Shown piece after piece: positions 6,960 to 14,628 of a stretch of 17,067 nt of DNA. This stretch comes from an uncultured Acidimicrobiales bacterium (lineage in GTDB: Bacteria; Actinomycetota; Acidimicrobiia; Acidimicrobiales; UBA10347): contig CALDGN010000304.1 in the NCBI GenBank assembly GCA_937942965.1, positions 1-17,067 of the forward strand, read 5' to 3'. Each line of letters opens with the position of its first letter. The stretch's first letter is position 1. The position numbers and the translations under genes are program-made. Under the pieces are notes generated by a model that was not told where the DNA came from, did no database searches, and worked only from the letters and a program-made list of their open reading frames with translations.

Positions 6960-8258
6960 GTGACTCGTGCTCCCCAGCGCCGCCGCGCTCGACCCGAGAT
7001 CGTGAACACGATCCTCGGTGTCGTTCCCGCGCGCCTGCGGAGCCGACGGGCACTGCTCCTTGCCCCTCTTGTGCTCATCGCACTCTTCGGCGTGACCCGT
7101 CTACGCGGAGGCGATCCGCCACCGCCGGAACCATTCGTCGCCATTTCAGCCAACGAACTCTCCATCGTCGCCCCAAGAGCGCTCGGTGTCGGCGAGGACT
7201 TCGAAGTCACCGTTCGCGGCGAACTCGATGACGGAGCCCCGATCACGCTGCTCGTTGAAACCGGCTATGCCCACCAACGCCTCGACGCTGCGATCGATGA
7301 CGGGGCCGCCGTGTTCGATGTCGAGGCCGCCGACGGCCCAGCCGCGGGCGTCGTCACGTTGACCGCACTTTCGGGCACCCAGACCGGCCACTCGACCATC
7401 GAGCTCATCCCCGGAACTGCCGTCGACCCGCTCGATCTCTTCCTCGGGCCGCGGACCATCGAAGCGACCAACGAGACCGCAACGATGATCGTCGTCATCG
7501 CCGAAGACGAGTTCGGTAACCCCGTCGTCGATGGCACCGAAGTCGACGTGCGTATCACTCGACCCGACCTTGAGCCCGAAGCCTTCACGATCGAAACCGA
7601 CGGCCTGCTCGCGTGGTCCCGCATCATCAGCGGAACGCTTGCCGGTCGCAGCAAGGTCGCCGTCGCCGTCGACGACGGACGAGGCAAGGAACTCGACTTC
7701 CTCGAAGTCGCTGGCAGCCCGGACCCGTTCCTCGTCGAACTCGCCGACCCACCGGTTCCCGCAGATGGCCGATCCCTCGTGCGACTCCGGACCACCGACC
7801 TCATCGACCGTTTCGGCAACGTGCTCCCCGACGGCGTCAACGTGTTCGCCGACGTCGCAGGCCCCGGCGGCACCCGCCGGCTCACCTCGCAGGTGATCAA
7901 GGGCATCGCCGAGTTCACCCTCGAAGCGCCCAGCCGCCCCGGTACCGAGTCGGTCGTCGTCACCGCATCAGGAACCGTCAGCCCGCCGCTGCTCGTTGCC
8001 TTCGGACCGATGGTCACCGGCTTCGATGTCGCCGCGAACCCAGACATCGACGGCATCCGCCTGTCGGTCGGTCCTGTGGTCAGCACGCTCGGCGCCTACG
8101 TTCCCGACGGAACGCCCGTCATCGTGACCACCGACCAGGGCGTCACGCAATATCCGACCTTCAACGGCGAAGCCGACGTGATCATCGCCGCCACGAGCGA
8201 ACCAATCACGGTCGACGTGCTCGGCTTCGAACGCACGCTCCAAGTCGGTGGATCATGA
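6960..8258 (+). CDS. Membrane-anchored extracytoplasmic protein with Ig-like (Big/invasin-type) repeats
   Basis: About 432 residues. A basic N-terminus (RAPQRRRARPEI, then RLRSRR) precedes one hydrophobic segment, ALLLAPLVLIALFGV (about 35-49). This looks like an uncleaved signal anchor and gives an N-in, C-out topology. The rest is beta-rich and acidic. EDEFGNPVVDGTEVDVRI (about 180-197) and DRFGNVLPDGVNVFADVAG (about 278-296) share the D-x-F-G-N-x-x-x-D-G-x-x-V pattern of bacterial Ig-like/invasin domains, so at least two such domains are likely. No enzyme motif is seen. GTG 6960 is preferred because upstream codons look non-coding and overlap two inverted repeats; GTG 6885 would add 25 residues. 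The stop overlaps the next gene's start by ATGA, so translation is coupled. A structural or scaffolding role with the downstream GH-like protein is inferred. Confidence 0.7.
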   Translation: MTRAPQRRRARPEIVNTILGVVPARLRSRRALLLAPLVLIALFGVTRLRGGDPPPPEPFVAISANELSIVAPRALGVGEDFEVTVRGELDDGAPITLLVETGYAHQRLDAAIDDGAAVFDVEAADGPAAGVVTLTALSGTQTGHSTIELIPGTAVDPLDLFLGPRTIEATNETATMIVVIAEDEFGNPVVDGTEVDVRITRPDLEPEAFTIETDGLLAWSRIISGTLAGRSKVAVAVDDGRGKELDFLEVAGSPDPFLVELADPPVPADGRSLVRLRTTDLIDRFGNVLPDGVNVFADVAGPGGTRRLTSQVIKGIAEFTLEAPSRPGTESVVVTASGTVSPPLLVAFGPMVTGFDVAANPDIDGIRLSVGPVVSTLGAYVPDGTPVIVTTDQGVTQYPTFNGEADVIIAATSEPITVDVLGFERTLQVGGS

Positions 8259-11200
8259 GCACCGACGTCTCGCCCCCGTCGCGCCGCTTCGGTCGCTCGC
8301 AGATCAAGCTGCTGCTACGCGTCGGCCTCATGGGCGTCATCGGCATCCTTGGCATCGTCGCCGTCAGCTTCCTGAGCCGGGCGATGGCCGACATCACTCG
8401 CTCCGAAGAGACCGCCGCGATCTTCAACGTCTCGGCCGAGCTTCACCACGATCTCGTCGAGGCCGTCGAATGGCGCGCTGACCCGCCCGGGCTTCCAAAG
8501 GAACTCGCACCACTCGATCGCGAAGCCATCACCGAGACCTGGCTGCGGGCGTGGACCCAATTCTTGATCCTGTCCGACGGAAGCGGACCGGTCGGCAGCT
8601 CGGTCGACGGCGACCCCACCGACGGGATCATCGAATACTTCGGCGGAGCCGCCGAGAACGCAATGCTCGCCTCGAGCACCGACTGGCTCGAACTGCCGAT
8701 CCACCAGATCGGCCACGACCTCCAGCTGAACTTCTACAGCGACGACGGCTCGGTCGTCTCGGTCAGCTCCGAAGCCAGCCGATTCCTCCGAGGCCAACCG
8801 GTCGCGGGCGGCATCGAGTGGTACGACACGGTCGAGACCTACGACGCCGTCTTCGTCCTGCGAGAAGGCAACTGGCGCGTGCACCACTGGGTCCGCCGCT
8901 CGTCCGAGGGCTCATGGGCCACCCAGGTCGACAACCTGACCGTTCGTCCGCTCGAGGTCGACGAGATCCGATCGGTCACGTGGGCCCCGACCAGCCAAAC
9001 GCCCGAAGACTTCTGGGCCAACCCCGACCTGGTGCGGGCCGAACGCGAGATTGCGATCATCGACGATCTCGGCTTCAACACCGTGCGGATCGAATTGCCG
9101 TTCGAGCTGCTCGGCGGGCGCGACGTCGAAACCTCCGACCTGTTCCCCGCCGCGGCACTGATGGACATCGCGGACGAGAACGACCTCAATGTCATCGTCA
9201 GTTTGCTGGCCGACCGGACCGAACATCAGCCCCTCCACTGGGACGCCGACGACGACCACCTGCTCGCGGTCATGGACACGCTTGGCGACCACCCTGCTCT
9301 CGTCTTGTGGGAACTCGGCTCTGAGCCTGACACCCATATCGGGATCGAGCGTGTCGAGCCACAGATGCTCGACGCGTGGCTCACTCACGTCGGTCGGACC
9401 GTGCGAGACGCCGACCGTGATACCCCGATCACCATCGGCTGGTCCTCGCCCCGAGCTGCAGCCGAGGCCCCACCGATCGCCGACGTCGTGTCGTTCACCT
9501 GGACCGGCGACGTCGCCGGACTCGACGCCGCCCTCCCCTACGTCGTCGACGTCGCAGACGGTCGCCCGATCCTCATTTCGGACTCGTCGCACCACACCCA
9601 CGTGGGTGTCCTGCCCGGCGGCCAGACTGAAACCGAACAGGCCCGCTTCTACGCCGACATGTTGTTGGCCGTCGACGACTACGGCCTCCAAGGTTTCAAC
9701 GTGTCGAGTCTTCGTGACTACGACGTCGAAGCCGTCGCGACGTGGGCCCAAGCCGAGGCCGAACGCATCGACGCCGAAGAAAAGGCCCGCATCGCCGAAC
9801 AAGAGCTGCGGTTCCCTCCCCCGCCGACCCCAGAACCCAAAGAAGCCGGCCCCGAGGTCCACGAAGCCCCCATCGTCGCCGAGGTCACCTGGCCAGTCGG
9901 TGCCGAGGCTGCGACCGGTCTCATCCGGGTCGACGGTTCGCCCAAGCCAGCTGCGGCCGTGTTCGCTCCCGACGCCGACCTCGAGGCTGTCCCGTCGCCC
10001 TCACTCATCGAGACCATCCGGAAGCCGTTCAACCTGATCCTGCTGTTCCTCGTCGGCGCAGCGATCGGCGGCTGGCTGTTCCTGGTCCTGTGGGCTCGCA
10101 ACATCATTCGGTTCCCCAAGCTCGGCGTCTTCGCCCGGATCCGCTCGATCGTCGAGTCGATCCCGGGCCTTCGTGCCGTACTCATCCCGTTCGACGCAAT
10201 CAAGCGCATCGTGCGCCGGATCCCGATCTTGGGAAGCTTCTTCCCTCAAAACCCTGGCGATTTCGCCGATGACAAAGACGCGCAACAGCGTCAACGACGC
10301 CCCAGAAAGAAGGTCAGTGTGACTGCACCGATCGAACAGCAACCGGTGACGACACCCGCCGTCGCAGCAACAACACCTGCACCCGCTCAGGTCGACGCGC
10401 CCAAGGAGGGCATGCTCCGACGCGTGGTCAGCTGGCTCAATGCGCCGGTGCTCCCTGACGAGGACGAAGCCACCGAGGTGGCTGCCGTCGCGGCCGAAGG
10501 CGTCGTTCCTGCCAGCGAGCCCGCCGCCATGGTGGCCGCCGTGGCCCAACCAGTAGTCGCCCAACCAGTAGTCGCCGAACCAGTCGTGACACAGGCAGCT
10601 GTGGCCCAGCCTGTCATCGCCCAGCCAGTTGTGGCTGAAGCGGTGGTTGCCCAGCCCGCTGTCGCCCAACCAGTCGTGACACAGGCAGCTGTGGCCCAGC
10701 CCGCCCAGCCCGTGGTTGCCCAGCCGGTGGTTGCCCAACCAGTTATGGCTCAACCCGTTGTCCCAGAACCTGTCGTGCCTGCCCAACCAGTGGCAGCACA
10801 ACCGGCCGCAGTCCAGCCTGCTCAGCCCGTGATTGCCCAGCCCGCTCAACCGGTGGTCTCGACGGACCCAGCAACGGCCGAAGCCTTCAACGCGGTGAAC
10901 CAGCTCGACCAGCTCGTCGCCCAACAACAGGCCCAGTTCGCCGCGTGGCTAGCCCTCCAGCAACAGGCAGCCGCAGCAGCCACTCCCCCTGCAGCAGCAG
11001 CTGCCGAACCAGTTGCTGTCGAGCCGGTTGCGACAGAACCAGCACCAGCCGAGTCAACACCCGCCGAACCAGTACCCGTTGAAACGGCACCTGTTGAAAC
11101 AGCAGAGAACGACAGCATGGACAGCGAGAGTGCTGCCCCGACCGCTTCGCTCGCCGATGCCCTGCCGAGCTGGCCCAGCGACGACATGCTCTACAGCGAC

Positions 11201-11791
11201 GTCCACGACGCGCTCTTCGGAGACGAACCAACCTCGCCGCCGCCAGCGACCGCCATGGCGATGGCCGAAGTCGACCTACAAGCCATCGACTCGATCCTCG
11301 ACGAGGTCGACGCTCCAACCCTCGACGGGCCGATGCGCTACGCCCCGTTCCTCATGCGAGCCCTCTGCATCGCAGCCCGAACCGTCGACAGCGACGACGT
11401 CGATGTGCACGTCGACGTGGCAAGCACCACCGGTGCAACCCGTCGCGTCGAAGACGCCCACGACAAGCGACTCTCCGCCCTGACCCGCGAACTCGCCGAT
11501 GACCCATCCACGACCAACACCCCAGCAACGGTTGTCGTGCACGTCTCCAGCTCTCAGGGAGGCCACTTGCGAGTCGAGATCGGTGACGGCGCCGTGCCGA
11601 CCGTTTCGCTCGTCCACCTCCACAAGCGTCCGATCGCTACCCGCGACCGTCTCGGCTGCACGGCCATCACGACCCACAGCATGGGCCTGCTCTCCGTCGC
11701 CGCATCGAGCACGCCGGTTCGAGCTGACGAGTACTTGCAGATGCTCCGCGAGATCCTCGAAACCCGAGACTGGACCACCGAGCTGGACTGA
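8255..11791 (+). CDS. Multidomain membrane protein: NTF2-like, GH-A glycosidase-like, TM helix, VAQPV linker, degenerate E2-like domain
   Basis: 1178 residues; ATG 8255 overlaps the preceding stop. TM1 spans 19-40. An extracytoplasmic region (about 60-225) ending AVFVLREGNWRVHHWVRRS looks NTF2-like. Residues 230-520 resemble a clan GH-A barrel: DLGFNTVRIELP, then W352-ELGSE357-PD, where GH5-type enzymes have W-E-x-x-N-E-P, and GRPILISD443-SS, where the nucleophile Glu normally stands. E357 is kept, Asn is replaced by Ser and the nucleophile by Asp, so activity is doubtful. TM2 (594-613) puts the C-terminus in the cytoplasm. Residues 763-867 are VAQPV-type repeats. Residues 1000-1178 match the layout of the E2 acyltransferase (CAT-like) fold: EVDLQAI, YAPFLMRAL, LTRELAD, a GTFTI-like strand and a final helix. 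SSTPVRA (1151-1157) replaces the catalytic DHRxxDG. No full-length homologue is known to me; function is unknown and probably envelope-related. Confidence 0.65.
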   Translation: MSTDVSPPSRRFGRSQIKLLLRVGLMGVIGILGIVAVSFLSRAMADITRSEETAAIFNVSAELHHDLVEAVEWRADPPGLPKELAPLDREAITETWLRAWTQFLILSDGSGPVGSSVDGDPTDGIIEYFGGAAENAMLASSTDWLELPIHQIGHDLQLNFYSDDGSVVSVSSEASRFLRGQPVAGGIEWYDTVETYDAVFVLREGNWRVHHWVRRSSEGSWATQVDNLTVRPLEVDEIRSVTWAPTSQTPEDFWANPDLVRAEREIAIIDDLGFNTVRIELPFELLGGRDVETSDLFPAAALMDIADENDLNVIVSLLADRTEHQPLHWDADDDHLLAVMDTLGDHPALVLWELGSEPDTHIGIERVEPQMLDAWLTHVGRTVRDADRDTPITIGWSSPRAAAEAPPIADVVSFTWTGDVAGLDAALPYVVDVADGRPILISDSSHHTHVGVLPGGQTETEQARFYADMLLAVDDYGLQGFNVSSLRDYDVEAVATWAQAEAERIDAEEKARIAEQELRFPPPPTPEPKEAGPEVHEAPIVAEVTWPVGAEAATGLIRVDGSPKPAAAVFAPDADLEAVPSPSLIETIRKPFNLILLFLVGAAIGGWLFLVLWARNIIRFPKLGVFARIRSIVESIPGLRAVLIPFDAIKRIVRRIPILGSFFPQNPGDFADDKDAQQRQRRPRKKVSVTAPIEQQPVTTPAVAATTPAPAQVDAPKEGMLRRVVSWLNAPVLPDEDEATEVAAVAAEGVVPASEPAAMVAAVAQPVVAQPVVAEPVVTQAAVAQPVIAQPVVAEAVVAQPAVAQPVVTQAAVAQPAQPVVAQPVVAQPVMAQPVVPEPVVPAQPVAAQPAAVQPAQPVIAQPAQPVVSTDPATAEAFNAVNQLDQLVAQQQAQFAAWLALQQQAAAAATPPAAAAAEPVAVEPVATEPAPAESTPAEPVPVETAPVETAENDSMDSESAAPTASLADALPSWPSDDMLYSDVHDALFGDEPTSPPPATAMAMAEVDLQAIDSILDEVDAPTLDGPMRYAPFLMRALCIAARTVDSDDVDVHVDVASTTGATRRVEDAHDKRLSALTRELADDPSTTNTPATVVVHVSSSQGGHLRVEIGDGAVPTVSLVHLHKRPIATRDRLGCTAITTHSMGLLSVAASSTPVRADEYLQMLREILETRDWTTELD
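10541..10857 (+). repeat. Coding pentapeptide repeat tract (VAQPV-type, about 20 units)
   Basis: In the frame of the large chimera, residues about 763-867 consist of roughly 20 five-residue units of form [VIMA]-[AVTP]-[QE]-[PA]-[VA], with a few three-residue QPV units that break the register. There is little aromatic or charged content. The tract lies between the cytoplasmic face of TM2 and a Gln-rich helix (about 878-910). It resembles the flexible Ala/Pro linkers of E2 acyltransferases and of cell-envelope spanning proteins. The repeats are direct and coding, without unique spacers. Confidence 0.85.
10571..10701 (+). repeat. 41-base direct repeat inside the VAQPV tract
   Basis: The 41 bases at 10571-10611 and 10661-10701 differ at one position (G versus C at the seventh base). 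The period is 90 bases, or 30 codons, so the frame is preserved. Both copies encode VVTQAAVAQP-type sequence. The near-identity, against much lower similarity in the rest of the 90-base unit, points to a recent duplication or to recombination within the tract. Confidence 0.85.
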
Positions 11792-11831
11792 ACCAGCAAG
11801 CCTGGCCCCGCCAGCGAGCAAGGCGAGGTAC

Positions 11832-13493
11832 CTAGTCGTAACTCGCTTCGACCGTCCAGGCCCCAGCCTGCGACGCCAACAGAAGCGCCCGGCCGTCGTC
11901 GAGTACGACTTGCATCCGGGCTGAACGCCGGTGCCGGTCCGCGTGCCACCACCGTTCATCGAGGAGCCACGGACCCGACCATCCCACGACGGGGATCGGG
12001 TCCCGCCCTGCCACCGCCAACAGCGCAGGCTCCTGCGCCATGATCCCCCGACCGCCGACCCGGACCGGCTGGTGTGCCGCATCGACGAGCACTGCCGGAA
12101 GTGGCGGATCATGGACGACCGCCGGAGCGGGCCGAGGCGTTGCCCCCAACCAGGGCAACCCGGCCCGCTCGCCGGCAACGCCTGCGGTGACATCACCAAC
12201 CGCATCACCGATCAGCGTGCGGTCAACGGCACCAGCCCGCTCGACCAAGTCGATCGATTCCGCCGGAACGGCCACGACCCTCTCTGCGGGCGAACGGCCA
12301 CCCTGCACTTCGGGGACGACCACGACGCCGACTCCGGCGAGCCCTTGCACTCGAGCCACCGCCCGAGCCGCTCGTTCCGCCAGCCCGGTCTGCTCACCCC
12401 AGAACCCGAGCTGTCGCCCCGCAGCGACCGACAGGTCATCAGGGCGCAACGCCAACCGGGCCAGACCTCCGGTGGGCCGACCACGGACCGGGCCAGACAG
12501 CCAGCCGTCGAGCTGCCACCGCATACGGTCCGCGATCGCGCTGGCAGAAAAGGCCTCTTCGGAGCGCCAGAGCCGCACTTGTTCTTCGCCGTGCTCAGTC
12601 TCGGCGACAATCCCGACCCGAGCACAGCTGACCCCTCGACCTCGCAAGGTCCGGATGAACTCATCGGCCAGCGTGCGGGCAACAAAGGCCGCTTGATCAA
12701 CCCGCTGCACCGGCGGATCCAGTTCGATCGCGACTTCGAGATCAGCGGGCGGATCTTCGGGTTGTGGAGGTCGATGGTCGACACCTTGGGCCCACCGATG
12801 AGCTCGGGTTCCGACCGCTCCGAACCGGGCCACGACATCGTCAGGCGACAAGCTGGCGAAGTCGCCCAACTGTTGCAGCCCAAGACGGTGCAACACATCG
12901 ATCAGGTCCTCGAGTTCGGTTCGCAACGGGCCTGGCTCAGCTTCGGCCACAAGCGTCGCGACCGGAAGCGGCGCAAGAAACGCGGCGCTCGCACCAGCTG
13001 GGATCACTCGGGCACCATCAGCCTCGGCGATCATTGCGGCCCGCATCGCGGCGAAGCGGCTATCGGCGGTGCCGATGTGCACCGTGGTCCGACCTTCGAG
13101 CGCTTGGGCCACGATCGACGCGACCCGGTCGCTCATCGCCTGGTCGCCGCCGAAATAGCGGCTCGGGCCTCGGGTCAGAAACGAACAGACACCGGGCCGA
13201 TCAATCTCGATCCGAGGCGTGAGATCCTCTAGGCAACGCAGCACCGACTCGAACGCTCGCGCCTCGCCTGCCGGATCTGGCGCCAGGACTTCGACCCCAG
13301 GGGCACGCCGCTGCGCCTCGCGACGACGAAGCCCGACCGTGACGCCCACCTGCTGCGCTGCGATCGAAGCGGCAACCACTCGATTGCCGACGACCACGAT
13401 TGCGAGATCGTCCAAGGTGTGTCCGCAGCCCACCACCGGCCACGCCCGACAGGACACGACCGTGATGCGTTCCGAGGACGTGAGGGCAGCCAC
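11832..13493 (-). CDS. imuB: ImuB, catalytically inactive Y-family polymerase-like mutasome subunit
   Basis: 553 residues, starting at GTG 13493 (in-frame TAG four codons upstream). The Y-family fold is recognisable: the N-terminal strand ITVVSCRAWPVV (10-21), RYFGG (112-116), the thumb-type helix-hairpin-helix around 195-235 (LHRLGLQQLGDFASL, RFGAVGTRAHRWAQG), and a little-finger-like region from about 255. Catalytic acidic residues are missing: the first strand has C-R-A-W instead of D-x-D, and the palm SxDE motif is absent (SFLTRGPSR). This is the hallmark of ImuB, an adaptor rather than a polymerase. QLGFWG (361-366) matches the beta-clamp-binding QLGLWG motif of mycobacterial ImuB. The C-terminus (500-553, GWSGPWLLDERWW, ending SYD) is typical of the family and contacts ImuA' and DnaE2. 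It lies 32 bases after imuA' and shares its SOS promoter. It converges on the chimera gene, 40 bases away. Confidence 0.92.
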   Translation of the reverse strand: MAALTSSERITVVSCRAWPVVGCGHTLDDLAIVVVGNRVVAASIAAQQVGVTVGLRRREAQRRAPGVEVLAPDPAGEARAFESVLRCLEDLTPRIEIDRPGVCSFLTRGPSRYFGGDQAMSDRVASIVAQALEGRTTVHIGTADSRFAAMRAAMIAEADGARVIPAGASAAFLAPLPVATLVAEAEPGPLRTELEDLIDVLHRLGLQQLGDFASLSPDDVVARFGAVGTRAHRWAQGVDHRPPQPEDPPADLEVAIELDPPVQRVDQAAFVARTLADEFIRTLRGRGVSCARVGIVAETEHGEEQVRLWRSEEAFSASAIADRMRWQLDGWLSGPVRGRPTGGLARLALRPDDLSVAAGRQLGFWGEQTGLAERAARAVARVQGLAGVGVVVVPEVQGGRSPAERVVAVPAESIDLVERAGAVDRTLIGDAVGDVTAGVAGERAGLPWLGATPRPAPAVVHDPPLPAVLVDAAHQPVRVGGRGIMAQEPALLAVAGRDPIPVVGWSGPWLLDERWWHADRHRRSARMQVVLDDGRALLLASQAGAWTVEASYD

Positions 13494-13525
13494 GTCGAGC
13501 GCCTACCCGTTCGGGCCGCGTTGGA

Positions 13526-14557
13526 TCATGCGGTTGCTCGGCCAGAGGCTTGCCCGGTGCCAGTTTCGGTGGCGGACCGGTCCTCGGCCGCGACGAGATG
13601 CTCGATGTCGGACCCCGCATGTCGGACATCTGGAGTTTGGGTGGGTTGAGCCACCGGAGTGCGCAGCGTGCGGACCGCCGCGGCCACCAGCGGCAGAGGC
13701 GGAGCCGCAACAACTGCGGCCGTACTGTCACTCTCGACCGAAGCCGGCAGCGCCACATGACGCACCCGTTCGGTTCCGTGCCAACGACGCCCCGCGATCT
13801 GGACCCGCAGCACACGCGACGCAAGATGCCCATGCCCGGCCCCAAGGCCCTGCCACACCGGAGCCGCCAGGTCATAACGAAGATCAGCCGCATCGGGCCA
13901 AGGCGGCCCACCAGCTCGGACCAGCACCGTGCCTCGTTCACGAACCCGAGCAGTGAGCTGGCGAGCCTGCGAACCCGTGACCCGACGCCGATCCGCCACG
14001 ATCACCGCATCGAAGCCCTCGATGACTGCCGCCACCAGCTGTGCCCACCCGGCGCCTTGGCCTTGTTCGTGTTCCGGCAGCACGAACTGCACGACGCGCC
14101 GCAACGGGATCTCGAAATCGAGACAAGCGCCGAGCCCGAACGAGCGAGGAGCCACGACCGCCAAGAACGAACCCTGACGAACGGCCTCGGCAACGAGGGC
14201 CAGGCTGAGCGAGGTCGCCCCGACCCCATGTGCAGCAATGGTGGTTCCTCGTTGCAAGGAACCCCGCGGAACTAACTCATGTAACCCAGCAGCGACGGGC
14301 AACGTGCGCTCATGCGCCATCGTCGCCGCAGTCGTGATCCCTGGCCGAACGAGTTCAAGTCGAGCGACCTTGGCGGCCCGATCCTCGACTCGGTCCTTGT
14401 CTGGGACCTTGTCTGGAACTTCGACCAGGTGGACCGGGCGCGTCTCATCGCCACCAGGCGATTTGTTGTCCGTGACGCCGAGGTCACCACCTTTGGTAGG
14501 GCGTGCACCTGTTTCAGGGCGTGCAGGGGTAATCGATGGCAAAGCTCCGGCCCGCAT
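13526..14557 (-). CDS. imuA': ImuA', RecA-like subunit of the SOS mutasome
   Basis: 343 residues. After a variable acidic/basic N-terminus (1-80), the RecA-like core begins at TLPVAAGLHELVPRGSLQRG (about 85-104). The P-loop position reads HGVGATSL (110-117), lacking the canonical GKS/T. AVIVAD (184-189) is the Walker B-like strand, and REPL-type helices and strands follow, with SRVLRVQIAGRRW near the end. Degenerate ATP-binding motifs are usual for ImuA', which supports ImuB and DnaE2 in damage-induced mutagenesis. The ATG at 14557 is preferred: a further in-frame ATG at 14578 lies inside the SOS box, where it would precede the promoter-proximal operator end. The start is 11 bases from the box with no Shine-Dalgarno sequence. 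GATACT just before it could be a -10 element of a leaderless transcript. First gene of the imuA'-imuB operon. Confidence 0.88.
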   Translation of the reverse strand: MRAGALPSITPARPETGARPTKGGDLGVTDNKSPGGDETRPVHLVEVPDKVPDKDRVEDRAAKVARLELVRPGITTAATMAHERTLPVAAGLHELVPRGSLQRGTTIAAHGVGATSLSLALVAEAVRQGSFLAVVAPRSFGLGACLDFEIPLRRVVQFVLPEHEQGQGAGWAQLVAAVIEGFDAVIVADRRRVTGSQARQLTARVRERGTVLVRAGGPPWPDAADLRYDLAAPVWQGLGAGHGHLASRVLRVQIAGRRWHGTERVRHVALPASVESDSTAAVVAAPPLPLVAAAVRTLRTPVAQPTQTPDVRHAGSDIEHLVAAEDRSATETGTGQASGRATA

Positions 14558-14568
14558 GTCGACCAGTA

Positions 14569-14584
14569 TCGAACACATGTTCGA
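14569..14584. promoter_or_regulatory. Perfect LexA/SOS box upstream of imuA'
   Basis: TCGAACACATGTTCGA is an exact palindromic match to the actinobacterial LexA site TCGAAC-N4-GTTCGA. It ends 11 bases before the chosen imuA' start and follows the tandem hairpins that close the upstream operon. It therefore controls imuA'-imuB alone rather than the rnhB operon. Confidence 0.93.
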
Positions 14585-14628
14585 TGTTCGTCAACTGGAA
14601 CCTCTCAACGGGCGCGTCAATTGTCGCT

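Noticed and set aside
7613..8254. Upstream 214-codon extension of the large chimera frame
   Set aside because: It overlaps the Ig-like gene in another frame and is Arg/Pro/His low-complexity. The ATGA overlap at 8255-8258 gives the natural start.
10541..10857. Regular short repeats that could suggest a CRISPR array
   Set aside because: Units are contiguous, variable and in frame with a coding sequence; there are no unique spacers and no cas genes.
10001..10927. 308-codon minus-strand open frame with Gly/His/Leu/Asp repeats
   Set aside because: Its repeats are the antisense image of the VAQPV tract, and the plus frame has transmembrane and domain structure on both sides.
11802..11814. Small hairpin CTGGC-CCC-GCCAG between the chimera gene and imuB
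   Set aside because: The stem is only 5 bases with a 3-base loop and no T tract; it is too weak to call as a terminator in GC-rich DNA.
11931..13232. 433-codon plus-strand open frame
   Set aside because: It is antisense to imuB, whose clamp motif and fold are clear; no domain pattern is seen.
14558..14578. Earlier ATG (14578) for imuA'
   Set aside because: It lies inside the 16-base LexA box, so the seven extra residues would be encoded by the operator. The ATG at 14557 is more plausible, though not proved.
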